From: Defluviitalea raffinosedens
GTDB lineage: Bacteria; Bacillota; Clostridia; Lachnospirales; Defluviitaleaceae
DNA length: 64,000 nt
NCBI RefSeq assembly: GCF_016908775.1
Contig: NZ_JAFBEP010000009.1
Span: forward strand, 45,937 to 109,936
Direction of reading: 5' to 3'
Under the pieces are notes generated by a model. The model was given only the letters and a program-made list of their open reading frames with translations, was not told the DNA's origin and made no database searches. Shown here piece by piece: positions 16,936 through 25,993 of this stretch. Position 1 is the first letter of the stretch; each line of letters begins with the position of its first letter. Both the position numbers and the translations under genes were made by a program.

Positions 16936-17905
16936 AAGTTGTTTTACGTTCGATTAAGCTAATCGGCAAAACATTTTCTCGTTCTACCTGCTTGCCCTCT
17001 ATTTGATCAATTAAAACCTTTATAGACAACTCTCCCATTTCTTTAATTGGCTGTCGTATGGTGGTTAAGGGAGGCACTATAAAAGAAGCAAAACCAATAT
17101 CGTCATATCCTACAATTTTTAAATCTTTTGGGACTTCTTTACCTACTTCATTTGCAACATGAATGGCAGCCGTTGCTATCATATCACTGCTGGCAAAAAT
17201 ACCATCTATATCCGGATGGTCTATGAAAAGACTATAAATCAGTTTTTTATAATTATTGAATAGATCCAATTTCGCTTCCTTAACAATATATTCCACATTT
17301 CTTCCTGACGCAACATCTACAAAAGCCTGATATCTTTTGTTTGCCGGAGTATTAATTTCCAATGGCCCACTTATATGAGCAAGTTTCCTGCACCCTTTAT
17401 CAATCAAAAGATTTGTAGCCAAAAATCCTCCATTATAGTTGTCAGATGTTACATAAGGTATGTTGTCGGATAAATCTCTGTCTAATGCCACAATGGGAAA
17501 TGTAGACGAAAGATAATCTGAAGTATCTATTGTATGACTCCCCATTATGATCCCATCTACCTGATTTCTCTTTAACATTTCTACATAATCTTTTTCCTTG
17601 GCTTTGTCCTGATATGAATTGCAAATCAAAACTTTATATCCCATTTCGTATGCATAGGCCTCAACATAACTCGTAAACTCTGCAAAAAACGGATGGGAAA
17701 CATTAGGAACAATCAACCCTATAATATTAGACTTTCTCCTGTACAATGAACGGGCAAGTTCATTGGGTTGATAGTCTAATTCTTTCATAGCTTCATAAAC
17801 TTTCTTTCTTGTTGCCTCGCTAATATATCCTCTGTTATTAAGTACCCTTGAAACTGTCGTTACTGTAACTCCTGCCAACTTCGCTACGTCTTTTATTGTT
17901 GCCAT
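16934..17905 (-). CDS. LacI-family transcriptional regulator, probably of sucrose use
   Basis: A 323-residue repressor. The N-terminal helix-turn-helix (TIKDVAKLAGVTVTTVSRVLN) and hinge (YQPNELARSLYRRKSN) are typical, followed by a periplasmic-binding-like sugar domain (IIGLIVPNVSHPFFAEF onwards). The start MATIKDV is chosen because AAAGG overlaps the alternative ATG four codons earlier. It lies 123 bp after sucrose phosphorylase in the same direction, and LacI-type palindromes (20516-20531 and 20785-20800) sit at the promoter of that operon. It is inferred to repress the sucrose genes. Confidence 0.88.
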   Translation of the reverse strand: MATIKDVAKLAGVTVTTVSRVLNNRGYISEATRKKVYEAMKELDYQPNELARSLYRRKSNIIGLIVPNVSHPFFAEFTSYVEAYAYEMGYKVLICNSYQDKAKEKDYVEMLKRNQVDGIIMGSHTIDTSDYLSSTFPIVALDRDLSDNIPYVTSDNYNGGFLATNLLIDKGCRKLAHISGPLEINTPANKRYQAFVDVASGRNVEYIVKEAKLDLFNNYKKLIYSLFIDHPDIDGIFASSDMIATAAIHVANEVGKEVPKDLKIVGYDDIGFASFIVPPLTTIRQPIKEMGELSIKVLIDQIEGKQVERENVLPISLIERKTT

Positions 17906-18028
17906 AGTTTCAATCATCCTTTAAAGAAAGCATAATAACTATTTCTAATTTTATCACAAGGATATGAAATTGTCCACGTCATCAGGCTGATGGTGTTCTG
18001 ATCTTTCAAGATGTTTTTAACAATTCAC

Positions 18029-19498
18029 TTAAATAACGTATTCCAAAGTTTCCCCGTCATCATTAACATATTCTATTACTGATTTATTCCTTTCTAAATC
18101 TATAAACAGCGTACAATACTTATCTTCTTTTTTCCAGCTCAGTTGAATTTCGTGATGTGAAGTATCTATAACTTCAAATTCTCCATCAAAAGCGGGATAT
18201 TCATTTCTGAATCTGATCAATCTTAAAAGCCTTTGTACGACCTTTTTTTGAATGGACTGCTCAATTTCATCAAGACTATAGTTATGTCTGTTCAGTGCCC
18301 GTTTTTCACCAGTTTCTTTGAAACTGTCATAATCATTTTCTCCTGCTAAAAGACCAACATAATATACTTGTGGAATTCCAGGCGCAAAAAACTGTATTGC
18401 TCTTGCTGCCATATAAGCGTCATCATCACAGTTAAGGGCCGAATAATATGTGCAATCTATCTGATGAACATCAAAGCCATCTTTGCTCTTATGTTCTTCA
18501 GATAAAATAAGACTAAGCTGGGCACCTCTTTCAAGACATATCTCCACTACTTTCCTTGCATCATTGGTATCCAGTAAATCATCCAAATCCGGTTTAACAG
18601 GAATGCCGTCATGACAATCCAGCATTGTAAATTGATTCTTAGGCCTATTTTTCAGATAACTGCAAAGTCTTTTACTGGATTTCATAATGAGGGTTTCTAA
18701 TATGGTATAAGGAAGAATAAAATCATAAATCCAGAATCCTCTCTTTGCTAATTTATATTGCGTTAAATAATGTGCGTGAACTTCCGGCAATAATTCAATG
18801 CCTAACGAATCTGCCATTTCCTTAATCCAATCTAAGAATTCATAAATTTCTGGTTCAACAAAAAAGCAGCTTGTTCCTAATTTCTTTATGACATATCCCA
18901 CAGCATCCAATCTTACTATTTTCACATTGTTTCTGCTAAAATTCGCAAAGAAATCCGTTAAAAGTTGTTTTGTCTTTTTTGACTTTATATCTAAATCAAT
19001 CTGTTCTGATGGATCGGTTTTCCCAAAAGTAGTCCATACTTTTTCTTCTTCTCCAGTACTTTCTATAGTAAAACTAGAATATGGTACCTGCCTTCTGAGA
19101 AACATTTTATCAATGTCTTCTTGTACTGGTTTTCCATCTTCCCAAAGTTTATCAAGAGTAATAAATAAATCGGCATACTCCGAATCTCTGCCTTTCTTTA
19201 AGAAGTCTTGAAAATATGCCGATTTTTTAGAAATATGATTCACCATCAAATCTAAGAGCACATCGAATTTTTCCCCTATTTTCTGAATATCATTCCATGT
19301 ACCAAACCCAGGCTCTATTTCAAAGTAAGTAAGAGGAGCAAATCCCCTGTCCCCCGAAGAAGGAAATGGAGGTAAAATATGAACACCCCCTTTAAAAATA
19401 TCTGGAAAATATTTCGTAAGCACGTTATAAAGGGTTTGCAAATCACCCCCGAGTGAATCCGGATACGTAATGAGCTGTACTTTATTTTTTAATGCCAT
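18029..19498 (-). CDS. gtfA: Sucrose phosphorylase, GH13
   Basis: Phosphorolysis of sucrose to alpha-glucose-1-phosphate and fructose in the cytoplasm. At 489 residues it has the family's normal length. It starts with KNKVQLITYPDSLGGDL and carries the GH13 motifs DLMVNHIS (about 86), VRLDAVGYV (about 194-202, catalytic Asp), LLPEVHAH (acid Glu, about 236) and LDCHDGIP (about 294). GGGAGG lies 7 nt before the ATG; a TTG two codons earlier is too close to it. It follows fructokinase by 24 bp, and the kinase handles the released fructose. Confidence 0.92.
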   Translation of the reverse strand: MALKNKVQLITYPDSLGGDLQTLYNVLTKYFPDIFKGGVHILPPFPSSGDRGFAPLTYFEIEPGFGTWNDIQKIGEKFDVLLDLMVNHISKKSAYFQDFLKKGRDSEYADLFITLDKLWEDGKPVQEDIDKMFLRRQVPYSSFTIESTGEEEKVWTTFGKTDPSEQIDLDIKSKKTKQLLTDFFANFSRNNVKIVRLDAVGYVIKKLGTSCFFVEPEIYEFLDWIKEMADSLGIELLPEVHAHYLTQYKLAKRGFWIYDFILPYTILETLIMKSSKRLCSYLKNRPKNQFTMLDCHDGIPVKPDLDDLLDTNDARKVVEICLERGAQLSLILSEEHKSKDGFDVHQIDCTYYSALNCDDDAYMAARAIQFFAPGIPQVYYVGLLAGENDYDSFKETGEKRALNRHNYSLDEIEQSIQKKVVQRLLRLIRFRNEYPAFDGEFEVIDTSHHEIQLSWKKEDKYCTLFIDLERNKSVIEYVNDDGETLEYVI

Positions 19499-19522
19499 AA
19501 TCAAGCCTCCCTTTCAACAGAA

Positions 19523-20479
19523 CTATAGTTTATAAATTCTTTTAATCTCTTCAATCCTGGGCAAGTCAACAACAGCCCCCAAATATTTGAGTTTATACGC
19601 ACTGACTGCAAAGCCTAATTCTAAAGCCTCTCTGATGGTATAACCTTTTACGATTCCTGCATAAAATCCTGACCAGAAAGCATCCCCTGCTCCAGTAGTA
19701 TCAACGACTTCCTTGGCCAATGTATAAAATCGTATGGTTTCTTCTCCGTTGGAAACAATCGCTCCATCAGCCCCAAGTGTCATAATCACCAGCTTAGCAC
19801 CTAAGTTTAAAAATTTCTCAATTTGATGAACGGGAGTATCTTCTCCAAACAACCGTTTAGCATCATCTTCAGAAGGTTTAACAATGTCCACTTTACGAAG
19901 CATTGATCTTATATATTCTGTACCATTTTCTCCTCTTTCCCATATCATTGGATGATAGTTTGGGTCAAAGCAGATAAGTACTTTATTCTTTTTTGCAATA
20001 TCGACTAGTTTTTCAATGGTAGTCCTGGAAGGCTGTTTTGAAATTGGCCAACAGGAAAAATGCAAAATCTTCGAATTCTTTACGGCTTGTTCCAGTTTTT
20101 CTGTATACTCCAAATGATAATCTGCTTCTCTGTAAAAAATGGGAATGGGACTATTTTTACTTTTCGATACAACTACTAAACTGGTTGAAAAATTGGTTTT
20201 CTCAACACAACTGCTATCAATTCCTGCTTTTTCTAAATGATGCGTTAAAAATCTTCCAAAGCCATCGTCTCCAACAGCAGACACCACTAACGAATGAATA
20301 CCCAGTTTCTTGGTGTTCATGGCAATGTTAGCTGGTGATCCTCCAAAAAACTTATTAAAACTATCACAGTTAAAATCATCGCAATAATCGGAACTGATCA
20401 TATCTATAAGCAATTCCCCTACTGCCAAAACATCATTTTCTCTGTATGGAAAATCAATAGTTTCGTTAAAATTAAACAT
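19523..20479 (-). CDS. Fructokinase, PfkB family
   Basis: Phosphorylates fructose with ATP; 318 residues. The PfkB signatures are FFGGSPANIAMN (about 43) near the N-terminus and DTTGAGDAFWSGF (about 256), which holds the anion hole and catalytic Asp. The start MFNFNE is chosen for the AGGCAGG site upstream. It is the first gene of the sucrose operon, preceded by a leader of about 275 nt with an operator-like palindrome. No sugar transporter is next to it, so uptake genes must lie elsewhere. Confidence 0.9.
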   Translation of the reverse strand: MFNFNETIDFPYRENDVLAVGELLIDMISSDYCDDFNCDSFNKFFGGSPANIAMNTKKLGIHSLVVSAVGDDGFGRFLTHHLEKAGIDSSCVEKTNFSTSLVVVSKSKNSPIPIFYREADYHLEYTEKLEQAVKNSKILHFSCWPISKQPSRTTIEKLVDIAKKNKVLICFDPNYHPMIWERGENGTEYIRSMLRKVDIVKPSEDDAKRLFGEDTPVHQIEKFLNLGAKLVIMTLGADGAIVSNGEETIRFYTLAKEVVDTTGAGDAFWSGFYAGIVKGYTIREALELGFAVSAYKLKYLGAVVDLPRIEEIKRIYKL

Positions 20480-20515
20480 TATTACACCTGCCTTAATCTT
20501 GTAATAGAAAATGTA

Positions 20516-20531
20516 TGTCAACCGATTGACA
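20516..20531. promoter_or_regulatory. LacI-type operator O2 in the sucrose leader
   Basis: TGTCAACCGATTGACA is a near-perfect palindrome of the LacI/ScrR type (TGTCAA..TTGACA). It lies about 37 bp before the fructokinase start, inside the predicted transcript. Confidence 0.65.
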
Positions 20532-20761
20532 CTTTATTGAATAAAAATATAAGAGATTATTTAGCCTTTGTACTATGTCTATCTAACTAGTTTTAAAAGC
20601 TTCACACCTCTCATTTTTCTAGCCACATGCTTTTAACCACCCTTGAAATTAAACCGCATACTCATAAAATCCCCCTTAAATTTCTCTGCCTGTACTCATC
20701 ATTCTTTATAAAAATACAAATCCAATGAAAAAATCAGTTTCTAAATCTGTAATTACACTTT

Positions 20762-20800
20762 ATTATACATTGATCCAATAAGTATGTCAAACGGTTGATA
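20762..20800 (-). promoter_or_regulatory. Sucrose-operon promoter overlapped by operator O1
   Basis: On the minus strand, a consensus TTGACA (20785-20790), 17-nt spacer and TATAAT (20762-20767). The -35 lies inside the palindrome TGTCAAACGGTTGATA (20785-20800), so repressor binding would block RNA polymerase. A weaker related site, TTGAGCAACCCTTTGACA, lies near 20823-20841. The remaining leader between 20480 and 20760 shows no riboswitch that I recognise. Confidence 0.75.
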
Positions 20801-20877
20801 TAATTGTTGTATATTTTTTCGTTTGAGCAACCCTTTGACATATGTATAAAACTAACAATCCTATGATCTATTTTATC

Positions 20878-20914
20878 AAAAAAAATAGGCAGTCATTTAA
20901 AATGACTGCCTATT
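20878..20914 (-). terminator. Terminator of the YkuS-like gene
   Basis: A perfect 14-bp stem AATAGGCAGTCATT / AATGACTGCCTATT with a 3-nt loop, followed by a T run on the minus strand. Confidence 0.9.
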
Positions 20915-20919
20915 CTGAT

Positions 20920-21180
20920 CTAACTTAATCGATTGATGGATTGCTCAACTTCTTCTGGTACCATGCCACTGGCATCAATGATCGGTACCTTGGTTGAAGT
21001 TGTTTCAATACCCATAACATTCTGGTCCATGCCTGTTACAACAATAGCATCTACATTTCCCAAGCTTTTAACTGCATTTTCTGCACTTGTATCAAATTCC
21101 TGAACATTATATCCTTTGCTGCTTAAGTAATCTTTGATAGGTGATAAACCTTTTTGAACTCCTATGTTTTTCATACTCAT
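20920..21180 (-). CDS. YkuS/UPF0180 family protein
   Basis: An 86-residue cytoplasmic protein of unknown function. The family is recognised from IGVQKGLSPIKDYLSSKGY, IVVTGMDQNVMGIETTSTK and the PIIDASGMVPEEV end. It lies 50 bp after the S1 protein gene in the same direction and has its own strong terminator. Confidence 0.85.
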   Translation of the reverse strand: MSMKNIGVQKGLSPIKDYLSSKGYNVQEFDTSAENAVKSLGNVDAIVVTGMDQNVMGIETTSTKVPIIDASGMVPEEVEQSINRLS

Positions 21181-21230
21181 GCCTCCTTTAAGATTATTAT
21201 TTCAAAGGGCATGAGATTCTATTCATTTAA

Positions 21231-22409
21231 TCAAAATTTTAATCCCTTTAATTTATCTTTCAAAAGATCACCTATAGTCACTTCTTCTTCATTATTTTGA
21301 ACATACTGCAGCACTTCTTCGCTCGTTCCGTCTTCTGCTTCACGAATACTTAAGCTAATTCTCTTTTCTTCTGGTTTGAGTTCTATAATCTTTGCTTTTA
21401 CTTCATCTCCCACAGAAAGAACTTCTGTAACTTTTGCAATATGCTTATCCGTAATCTGAGAAATATGAACCAATCCTTCTACTCCTGGCTCAATTTCAAC
21501 GAAAGCCCCGAAATTTGTAATTCTAACCACTTTGCCTTGCACAATATCATTGACTTTATATTTTTTAACAGCTTCTTTCCAGGGATCTTCTTTAACATCT
21601 TTCAAAGCAAGAGAAATTCTCTCTTTCTTTTCATCGAAATCCACTACATAAACTTCTACTTCGTCTCCTACGGAAACGACTTCAGCAGGATCTAAAACTC
21701 TTTTCCAAGATAAGTCGGATAAATGAATCAATCCGTCTACTCCTCCTAAATCCACAAAAGCACCAAATTTAGCCAATCTGGTTACAATACCTCTTCTCTT
21801 TTCTCCTTTTTTAAGAGTCTTCCATATTTCTTTTTTCTGAAGTTCTCTTTCTTCTTTTTCCACTTCTTTTCTGGATAATACAACTTTGCGGCTTTTCTTA
21901 TCCAGTTCAATCAGCTTTACTTTTAAGGTTTTTCCAATATACGCATTTAAATCTTCAACATAATTTATAGAAAGCTGAGATGCGGGAATAAATGCCCTGA
22001 TTCCTTTTATAGGTGCAACAACGCCACCTTTGACTACTTCTTTGACTGTTACTTCTATGGGCGTTCCAGCCTCAAAATAGTCATTCAGTTCATCCCAAAC
22101 TACCACCTGGTCTGCTTGCTTTTTGGATAAAATCACATTACCTTCCCCATCATCCATCTGAAGAATAAGTACATCTATTTCATCATTGGGCTTTAAAATA
22201 TCTCTGGGATCAATATTTTCATCATCCGAAATTTCTTGTCTTGGAATAATGCCATCCGCCATATATCCAATATTGACCAACACTTCATTTTCATTCACTT
22301 TAATGACTTTTCCTTTTACAATGTCCCCACTGCGAAGTCTCTTCATAGACTTCTCAATATCTTCCATCATTTGTGCCATTGTCATTTCTTCTGTATGATT
22401 ATTTTCCAC
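21231..22409 (-). CDS. rpsA: 30S ribosomal protein S1 homologue, four S1 domains
   Basis: An RNA-binding protein of 392 residues with four S1/OB repeats: about 25-95 (GDIVKGKVIKVNENEVLVNIGY), 110-175, 190-265 (KRRGIVTRLAKFGAFVDLGGVDGLIHLSDLSW) and 280-350 (IVQGKVVRITNFGAFVEIEPGVEGLVHISQI). Four domains is usual in Gram-positive bacteria, against six in E. coli S1. It probably assists mRNA binding at the ribosome. No IspH fusion is present, unlike in some Clostridia. Confidence 0.9.
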   Translation of the reverse strand: MENNHTEEMTMAQMMEDIEKSMKRLRSGDIVKGKVIKVNENEVLVNIGYMADGIIPRQEISDDENIDPRDILKPNDEIDVLILQMDDGEGNVILSKKQADQVVVWDELNDYFEAGTPIEVTVKEVVKGGVVAPIKGIRAFIPASQLSINYVEDLNAYIGKTLKVKLIELDKKSRKVVLSRKEVEKEERELQKKEIWKTLKKGEKRRGIVTRLAKFGAFVDLGGVDGLIHLSDLSWKRVLDPAEVVSVGDEVEVYVVDFDEKKERISLALKDVKEDPWKEAVKKYKVNDIVQGKVVRITNFGAFVEIEPGVEGLVHISQITDKHIAKVTEVLSVGDEVKAKIIELKPEEKRISLSIREAEDGTSEEVLQYVQNNEEEVTIGDLLKDKLKGLKF

Positions 22410-22620
22410 TTAAAACATCTCCCATCTATGCAAAATAATAATTATTAATATAATACACCATAATCAAAAAATTATAAAGGCATGCATCATCGTTCCATCT
22501 GTTCCCTGGAAAATGAATAAGATCATAAATTGGCAAATAATAGATCCAAACAATATGATTACAAAACTATAAAGTGCAAATAATATAACTGCAATAATAT
22601 AAAAGGAAAGGATAAACTCT

Positions 22621-22860
22621 ATGATTCGCATTGAAGAATGCTGGACCGCTGTAGACCAAACTGGTTATTACGGAACAGTTTATGATTCTATGGAAGATGC
22701 TTCTTTAGTCGAAAAAGAAGACCCGAATTTTAAAGTAACAAAAGGTTACAGACTTGTAGACGAATATGGCAATCCTGTTCCGAATACAGAAAGTATTTAT
22801 TTCGATCTGACTGAAGCAGAAGAAGCATTGGAAAGTGTAAATATAGAGCAATTTTTCTAA
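22621..22860 (+). CDS. Hypothetical small acidic protein
   Basis: Not recognised. It is 79 residues, acidic and soluble, beginning MIRIEECWTAVDQTGYYGTV and ending in an Asp/Glu-rich helix. AAAGGAAAGGA lies before the ATG and a perfect hairpin terminator follows the stop, so it is a complete single-gene unit. The upstream 210 bp (22410-22620) hold only AT-rich sequence. Confidence 0.7.
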   Translation: MIRIEECWTAVDQTGYYGTVYDSMEDASLVEKEDPNFKVTKGYRLVDEYGNPVPNTESIYFDLTEAEEALESVNIEQFF

Positions 22861-22896
22861 ACATCTTTGAGGTTTCTCAAAGATGTTTAAATTTTT
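22861..22896 (+). terminator. Terminator of the small acidic protein gene
   Basis: A perfect 11-bp stem ACATCTTTGAG / CTCAAAGATGT with a GTTT loop, followed by a T-rich tract. Confidence 0.88.
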
Positions 22897-23450
22897 GTTC
22901 GGTTGATTTTATATCCAAATATTCCTCCGCAAAATCCTCCTACAATATGGGTAAGCTGTGATATAGAATCTTTATAAAGCAATCCGGATATGATCTCTCT
23001 TCCCATAAAGATAATCACAACAATAATCAATGTTAATGGAATGGTTCCTTTCTTAATATTGGCAAAAGAGCTCAATAAAATCAGCATAAATACAACTCCG
23101 CTGGCTCCAAGCAAAGCAGTATCAAAGAATAAAATGTTAATTACTCCTGTGACAAACGCTGTAAAAGTAATCATGATCAACATATTCAAAGAACCATACT
23201 TTTCTTCCAGCATGGGTCCAATTAAAAGAATGAGTAAAAAATTATTCATATAGTGTTCCCAGCTGGCATGTCCCAATACATGTCCAAAAATCCTTATATA
23301 GAACAAAGGATCCTTGAGAGAACTTCTATAAACCGAAAAGAAAAGCATTGTAGTACTGTTTTTAGTCCATTCTCCTAAAAGATAAGCCAAAAGTGCCAAA
23401 AAAGTCAAGGTCAGGATAACCGGCGCATTGTAATGAATCTTTTTAATCAT
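22887..23450 (-). CDS. Rhomboid-family intramembrane protease
   Basis: A 187-residue membrane protein with about six hydrophobic segments. Catalytic features are the GASGVVF serine motif (about 113-119), the helix histidine in LTHIVGGFCGG (about 168), and HASWEHYMNNFLL in place of the usual HxxxHxxxN loop. It probably cleaves transmembrane substrates. The start MIKKIHY is chosen because GGGGGAG lies upstream; the longer frame would overlap the neighbouring gene. It lies 16 bp after the flavin reductase gene, so probably one transcript. Confidence 0.82.
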   Translation of the reverse strand: MIKKIHYNAPVILTLTFLALLAYLLGEWTKNSTTMLFFSVYRSSLKDPLFYIRIFGHVLGHASWEHYMNNFLLILLIGPMLEEKYGSLNMLIMITFTAFVTGVINILFFDTALLGASGVVFMLILLSSFANIKKGTIPLTLIIVVIIFMGREIISGLLYKDSISQLTHIVGGFCGGIFGYKINRTKI

Positions 23451-23466
23451 AATACTCCCCCATAGA

Positions 23467-24045
23467 CTACCTGGATTTTTTCTTTTTCTTTGCAACTGAA
23501 AAACCAAAAGTACCTAAAGGCCTGGCCAAACCGTAATATGTACCGTGGGAATAGCAAATGGGTTTTGCCTGATCCAAATGAAATTTCTTATTGTCGTCTA
23601 AGTAATGATCATCCACGTTCACCGCTACTACTTCTGCTAAAAACATATGGTGAGATCCCAAAGGAGTAATGCTCTGTACTTTGCACTCAATATTTACCGG
23701 ACATTCTTTAATTAAAGGGGCACCTACTATACTCCCATTTTGCGGTGTCAGATTCATTGCTTTAAATTTATCAACATCTCTTCCTGATCTGACTCCACAA
23801 AAATCCGTTGCACGAACCAATTTTTCTGTTGTAAGATTAATCACAAATTCTTTCGTTCTCTCAATCATTCCATAGGAATACCTTGAAGGTCTTAAAGAAA
23901 TATAGGTCATCGGCGGATTCGTGCAAACCGTTCCTGTCCATGCTACCGTAATAATATTCATTGATCCGTCTGTATCTTTACAAGTCACTAAAACCGCCGG
24001 AAGCGGATAAATCATATTGCCTGGTTTCCAAGTCATCTTTCCCAT
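23467..24045 (-). CDS. Flavin reductase-like / flavoredoxin family protein
   Basis: An FMN-binding protein of 192 residues. Family marks are PLPAVLVTCKD, ITVAWTGTVCTNPPMTYISLRPSRYSY (flavin-binding region), EFVINLTTEKLV and GVRSGRDVDKF. The last residues are a Lys/Arg run. The start MGKMTWK has GGAG 6 nt upstream; earlier in-frame ATGs at 24072, 24069 and 24057 are possible but have poorer sites. The electron donor and partner cannot be told. Confidence 0.85.
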   Translation of the reverse strand: MGKMTWKPGNMIYPLPAVLVTCKDTDGSMNIITVAWTGTVCTNPPMTYISLRPSRYSYGMIERTKEFVINLTTEKLVRATDFCGVRSGRDVDKFKAMNLTPQNGSIVGAPLIKECPVNIECKVQSITPLGSHHMFLAEVVAVNVDDHYLDDNKKFHLDQAKPICYSHGTYYGLARPLGTFGFSVAKKKKKSR

Positions 24046-24194
24046 GTGTTTCTCCATTTCCCTGCTCATCATTATTTTATATTACATTCAAAGTTGTATC
24101 ATGTTCTTGCTTTAAAAAATTTTTCACTAAACATATCCCGATTAATACGTTCCAAACCATTATATTTTATCATAATTCATCTCTATAGATCAAA

Positions 24195-24225
24195 AAAATC
24201 ACGTCAAAAAACGTGATTTTATTTC
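24195..24225 (-). terminator. Terminator of the 53-residue protein gene
   Basis: The stem AAAATCACGT / ACGTGATTTT with a 6-nt loop is followed by a T run on the minus strand. It overlaps the stop codon. Confidence 0.82.
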
Positions 24226-24380
24226 TTTTCATCTTGAAAAAGAGGAGAATAGATTTTTTCTTTTTCTATATATTCCTTGGCAGCTTCATCTAGTTTTCTT
24301 GGCTCTCTTTCTCTTTTTTCCTGATTCAATACACCATCTTCCATTTGAATCAGTTCCATTTCCCGCCGTGTAAAACTCAT
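24219..24380 (-). CDS. Small hypothetical protein, 53 residues
   Basis: Reading the minus strand gives MSFTRREMELIQMEDGVLNQ... ending SPLFQDEKK, highly charged and probably helical. GAGGTGATGCT, a clear ribosome site, precedes the ATG and a terminator overlaps the stop. Not recognised; no membrane segment. Confidence 0.65.
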   Translation of the reverse strand: MSFTRREMELIQMEDGVLNQEKREREPRKLDEAAKEYIEKEKIYSPLFQDEKK

Positions 24381-24436
24381 AGCATCACCTCATATTAAGT
24401 ATTTGAAAATACATATGAAGTTATACTATGCCTCCA

Positions 24437-24940
24437 TTAAAAAGATAAAACATGTGTGTTTTCATAAACTGTGAATTGAAACAGAATATCTTTATACTCC
24501 TTTATTTCGCCTTCTTCAGCCATTTTCCAGTATTCCAGTTTATCCAAATCAGGGAAAAAGGTATCTGCCTCATATTGATTTTTTATCTTTGTGACATATG
24601 CTTTAGAACAGTAAGGCAACAGCAAATTATAAATCTTCTCTCCCCCTATAACATATATATCATTACTATTGTAGTTCTCCAGAATCTCAAAAAGATTTTC
24701 AAGAGAATGGCAAATGATGGCTCCATCTGCTTTATACCCTTTATTTCTAGTCAATATAATGTTGATCCTGTCAGTTAAAGGCTTCTTATTGGGAAGAGAT
24801 TCAAATGTAGCTCTTCCCATAACAACAACCTTTCCTAAAGTCTTCTCTTTAAAAAACTTCATATCTTCCGGAATTCTTTGGAGTAAATCTCCTCTGCATC
24901 CAATCCCCCAATGGTTGTCCACTGCTACTATCAAATTCAT
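24437..24940 (-). CDS. folA: Dihydrofolate reductase
   Basis: NADPH-dependent reduction of dihydrofolate; 167 residues, the normal bacterial size. MNLIVAVDNHWGIGCRGDLL gives the Trp/Asp active-site loop, VVMGRATFESLP the NADPH-binding strand, and IYVIGGEKIYNLLLPY the conserved GG segment. The start has AAAGGTG upstream. It lies 13 bp after thyA, which regenerates its substrate. Confidence 0.95.
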   Translation of the reverse strand: MNLIVAVDNHWGIGCRGDLLQRIPEDMKFFKEKTLGKVVVMGRATFESLPNKKPLTDRINIILTRNKGYKADGAIICHSLENLFEILENYNSNDIYVIGGEKIYNLLLPYCSKAYVTKIKNQYEADTFFPDLDKLEYWKMAEEGEIKEYKDILFQFTVYENTHVLSF

Positions 24941-24953
24941 ATCTTTCACCTTT

Positions 24954-25784
24954 CTACACTGCCACCGGAATATCTTTAACGGGCTCTCCGTATTCATACC
25001 CTTCTAATTTAAAATCATCCACTGTAAAGTCGTAAAAATTCTTAATATCCGTATTGATAATGAATTTGGGGGCTGGATAAGTCTTTCTTTCAATCAATTC
25101 TTTTACGATGGGAATATGTCTGTCGTAAATATGGGCATCCGCTATCACATGAACTAACTCTCCAACCTCCAGACCACTAACCTGTGCAAACATATGGATC
25201 AATACAGCATATTGGCATATATTCCATCCATTCGCCACTAAAATATCCTGGGATCTTTGGTTAAGAATAGCATTTAATTTATTTCCTGTAACATTAAAAG
25301 TCACGCTGTAGGCACAGGGATACAAATTCATTTCATGAAGATCATGATGATTGTATAAATTCGTCATAATCCTTCTGCTGTATGGATTGTTCTTCAAATC
25401 ATATAAAACTCTGTCAACCTGGTCGAATTCTCCTTCTTTATACTTATGCTTAATACCCAGCTGATATCCGTATGCTTTGCCTATGGAACCATTTTCATCT
25501 GCCCAGGCATCCCAGATATGACTGTTTAGATCCTTTACGTTATTGGATTTCTTCTGCCAAATCCAAAGAATTTCATCTATAGCCGCTTTAAAATTAATTT
25601 TTCTTAACGTTAAAATAGGAAATTCCTTAGATAAATCATATCTATTAACAACACCAAATTTCTTGATCGTATGGGCCGGTGTTCCATCTTCCCATTTTGG
25701 TCTTACTTCCTGTCCCTCAGAGCTTATCCCCGTTTCTAAAATATCACGACACATTTCTATGAAAGCCTTATCCGCTAAACTCAT
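24954..25784 (-). CDS. thyA: Thymidylate synthase, ThyA type
   Basis: Methylates dUMP to dTMP using methylene-tetrahydrofolate. The 276-residue chain carries NNPYSRRIMTNLYN (phosphate-binding arginines), MNLYPCAYSVTFNV with the nucleophile Cys in place of the common PPC context, LNQRSQDILVANGWNICQYA, and the late HIYDRHIPIV. An ATG with AAGGGAAG upstream is preferred to a TTG two codons earlier. First gene of a thyA-folA operon. Confidence 0.94.
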   Translation of the reverse strand: MSLADKAFIEMCRDILETGISSEGQEVRPKWEDGTPAHTIKKFGVVNRYDLSKEFPILTLRKINFKAAIDEILWIWQKKSNNVKDLNSHIWDAWADENGSIGKAYGYQLGIKHKYKEGEFDQVDRVLYDLKNNPYSRRIMTNLYNHHDLHEMNLYPCAYSVTFNVTGNKLNAILNQRSQDILVANGWNICQYAVLIHMFAQVSGLEVGELVHVIADAHIYDRHIPIVKELIERKTYPAPKFIINTDIKNFYDFTVDDFKLEGYEYGEPVKDIPVAV

Positions 25785-25993
25785 AACCAACTTCCCTTCT
25801 TTCTGTATTATTCATCATAATAATACTTTATAATCTCTGCTGCTTCAATAGATAATTGCTCATTGACAATTTTAAGCAATATGTATATTTACTGACTAAA
25901 ATCGTTACTGCTCTTTACTTATAGCTTAGCGGAAGGAAAGCATAAATTTATCCGTATTAACCTCATTAACTGTTATTGACTTTATACATTTAA

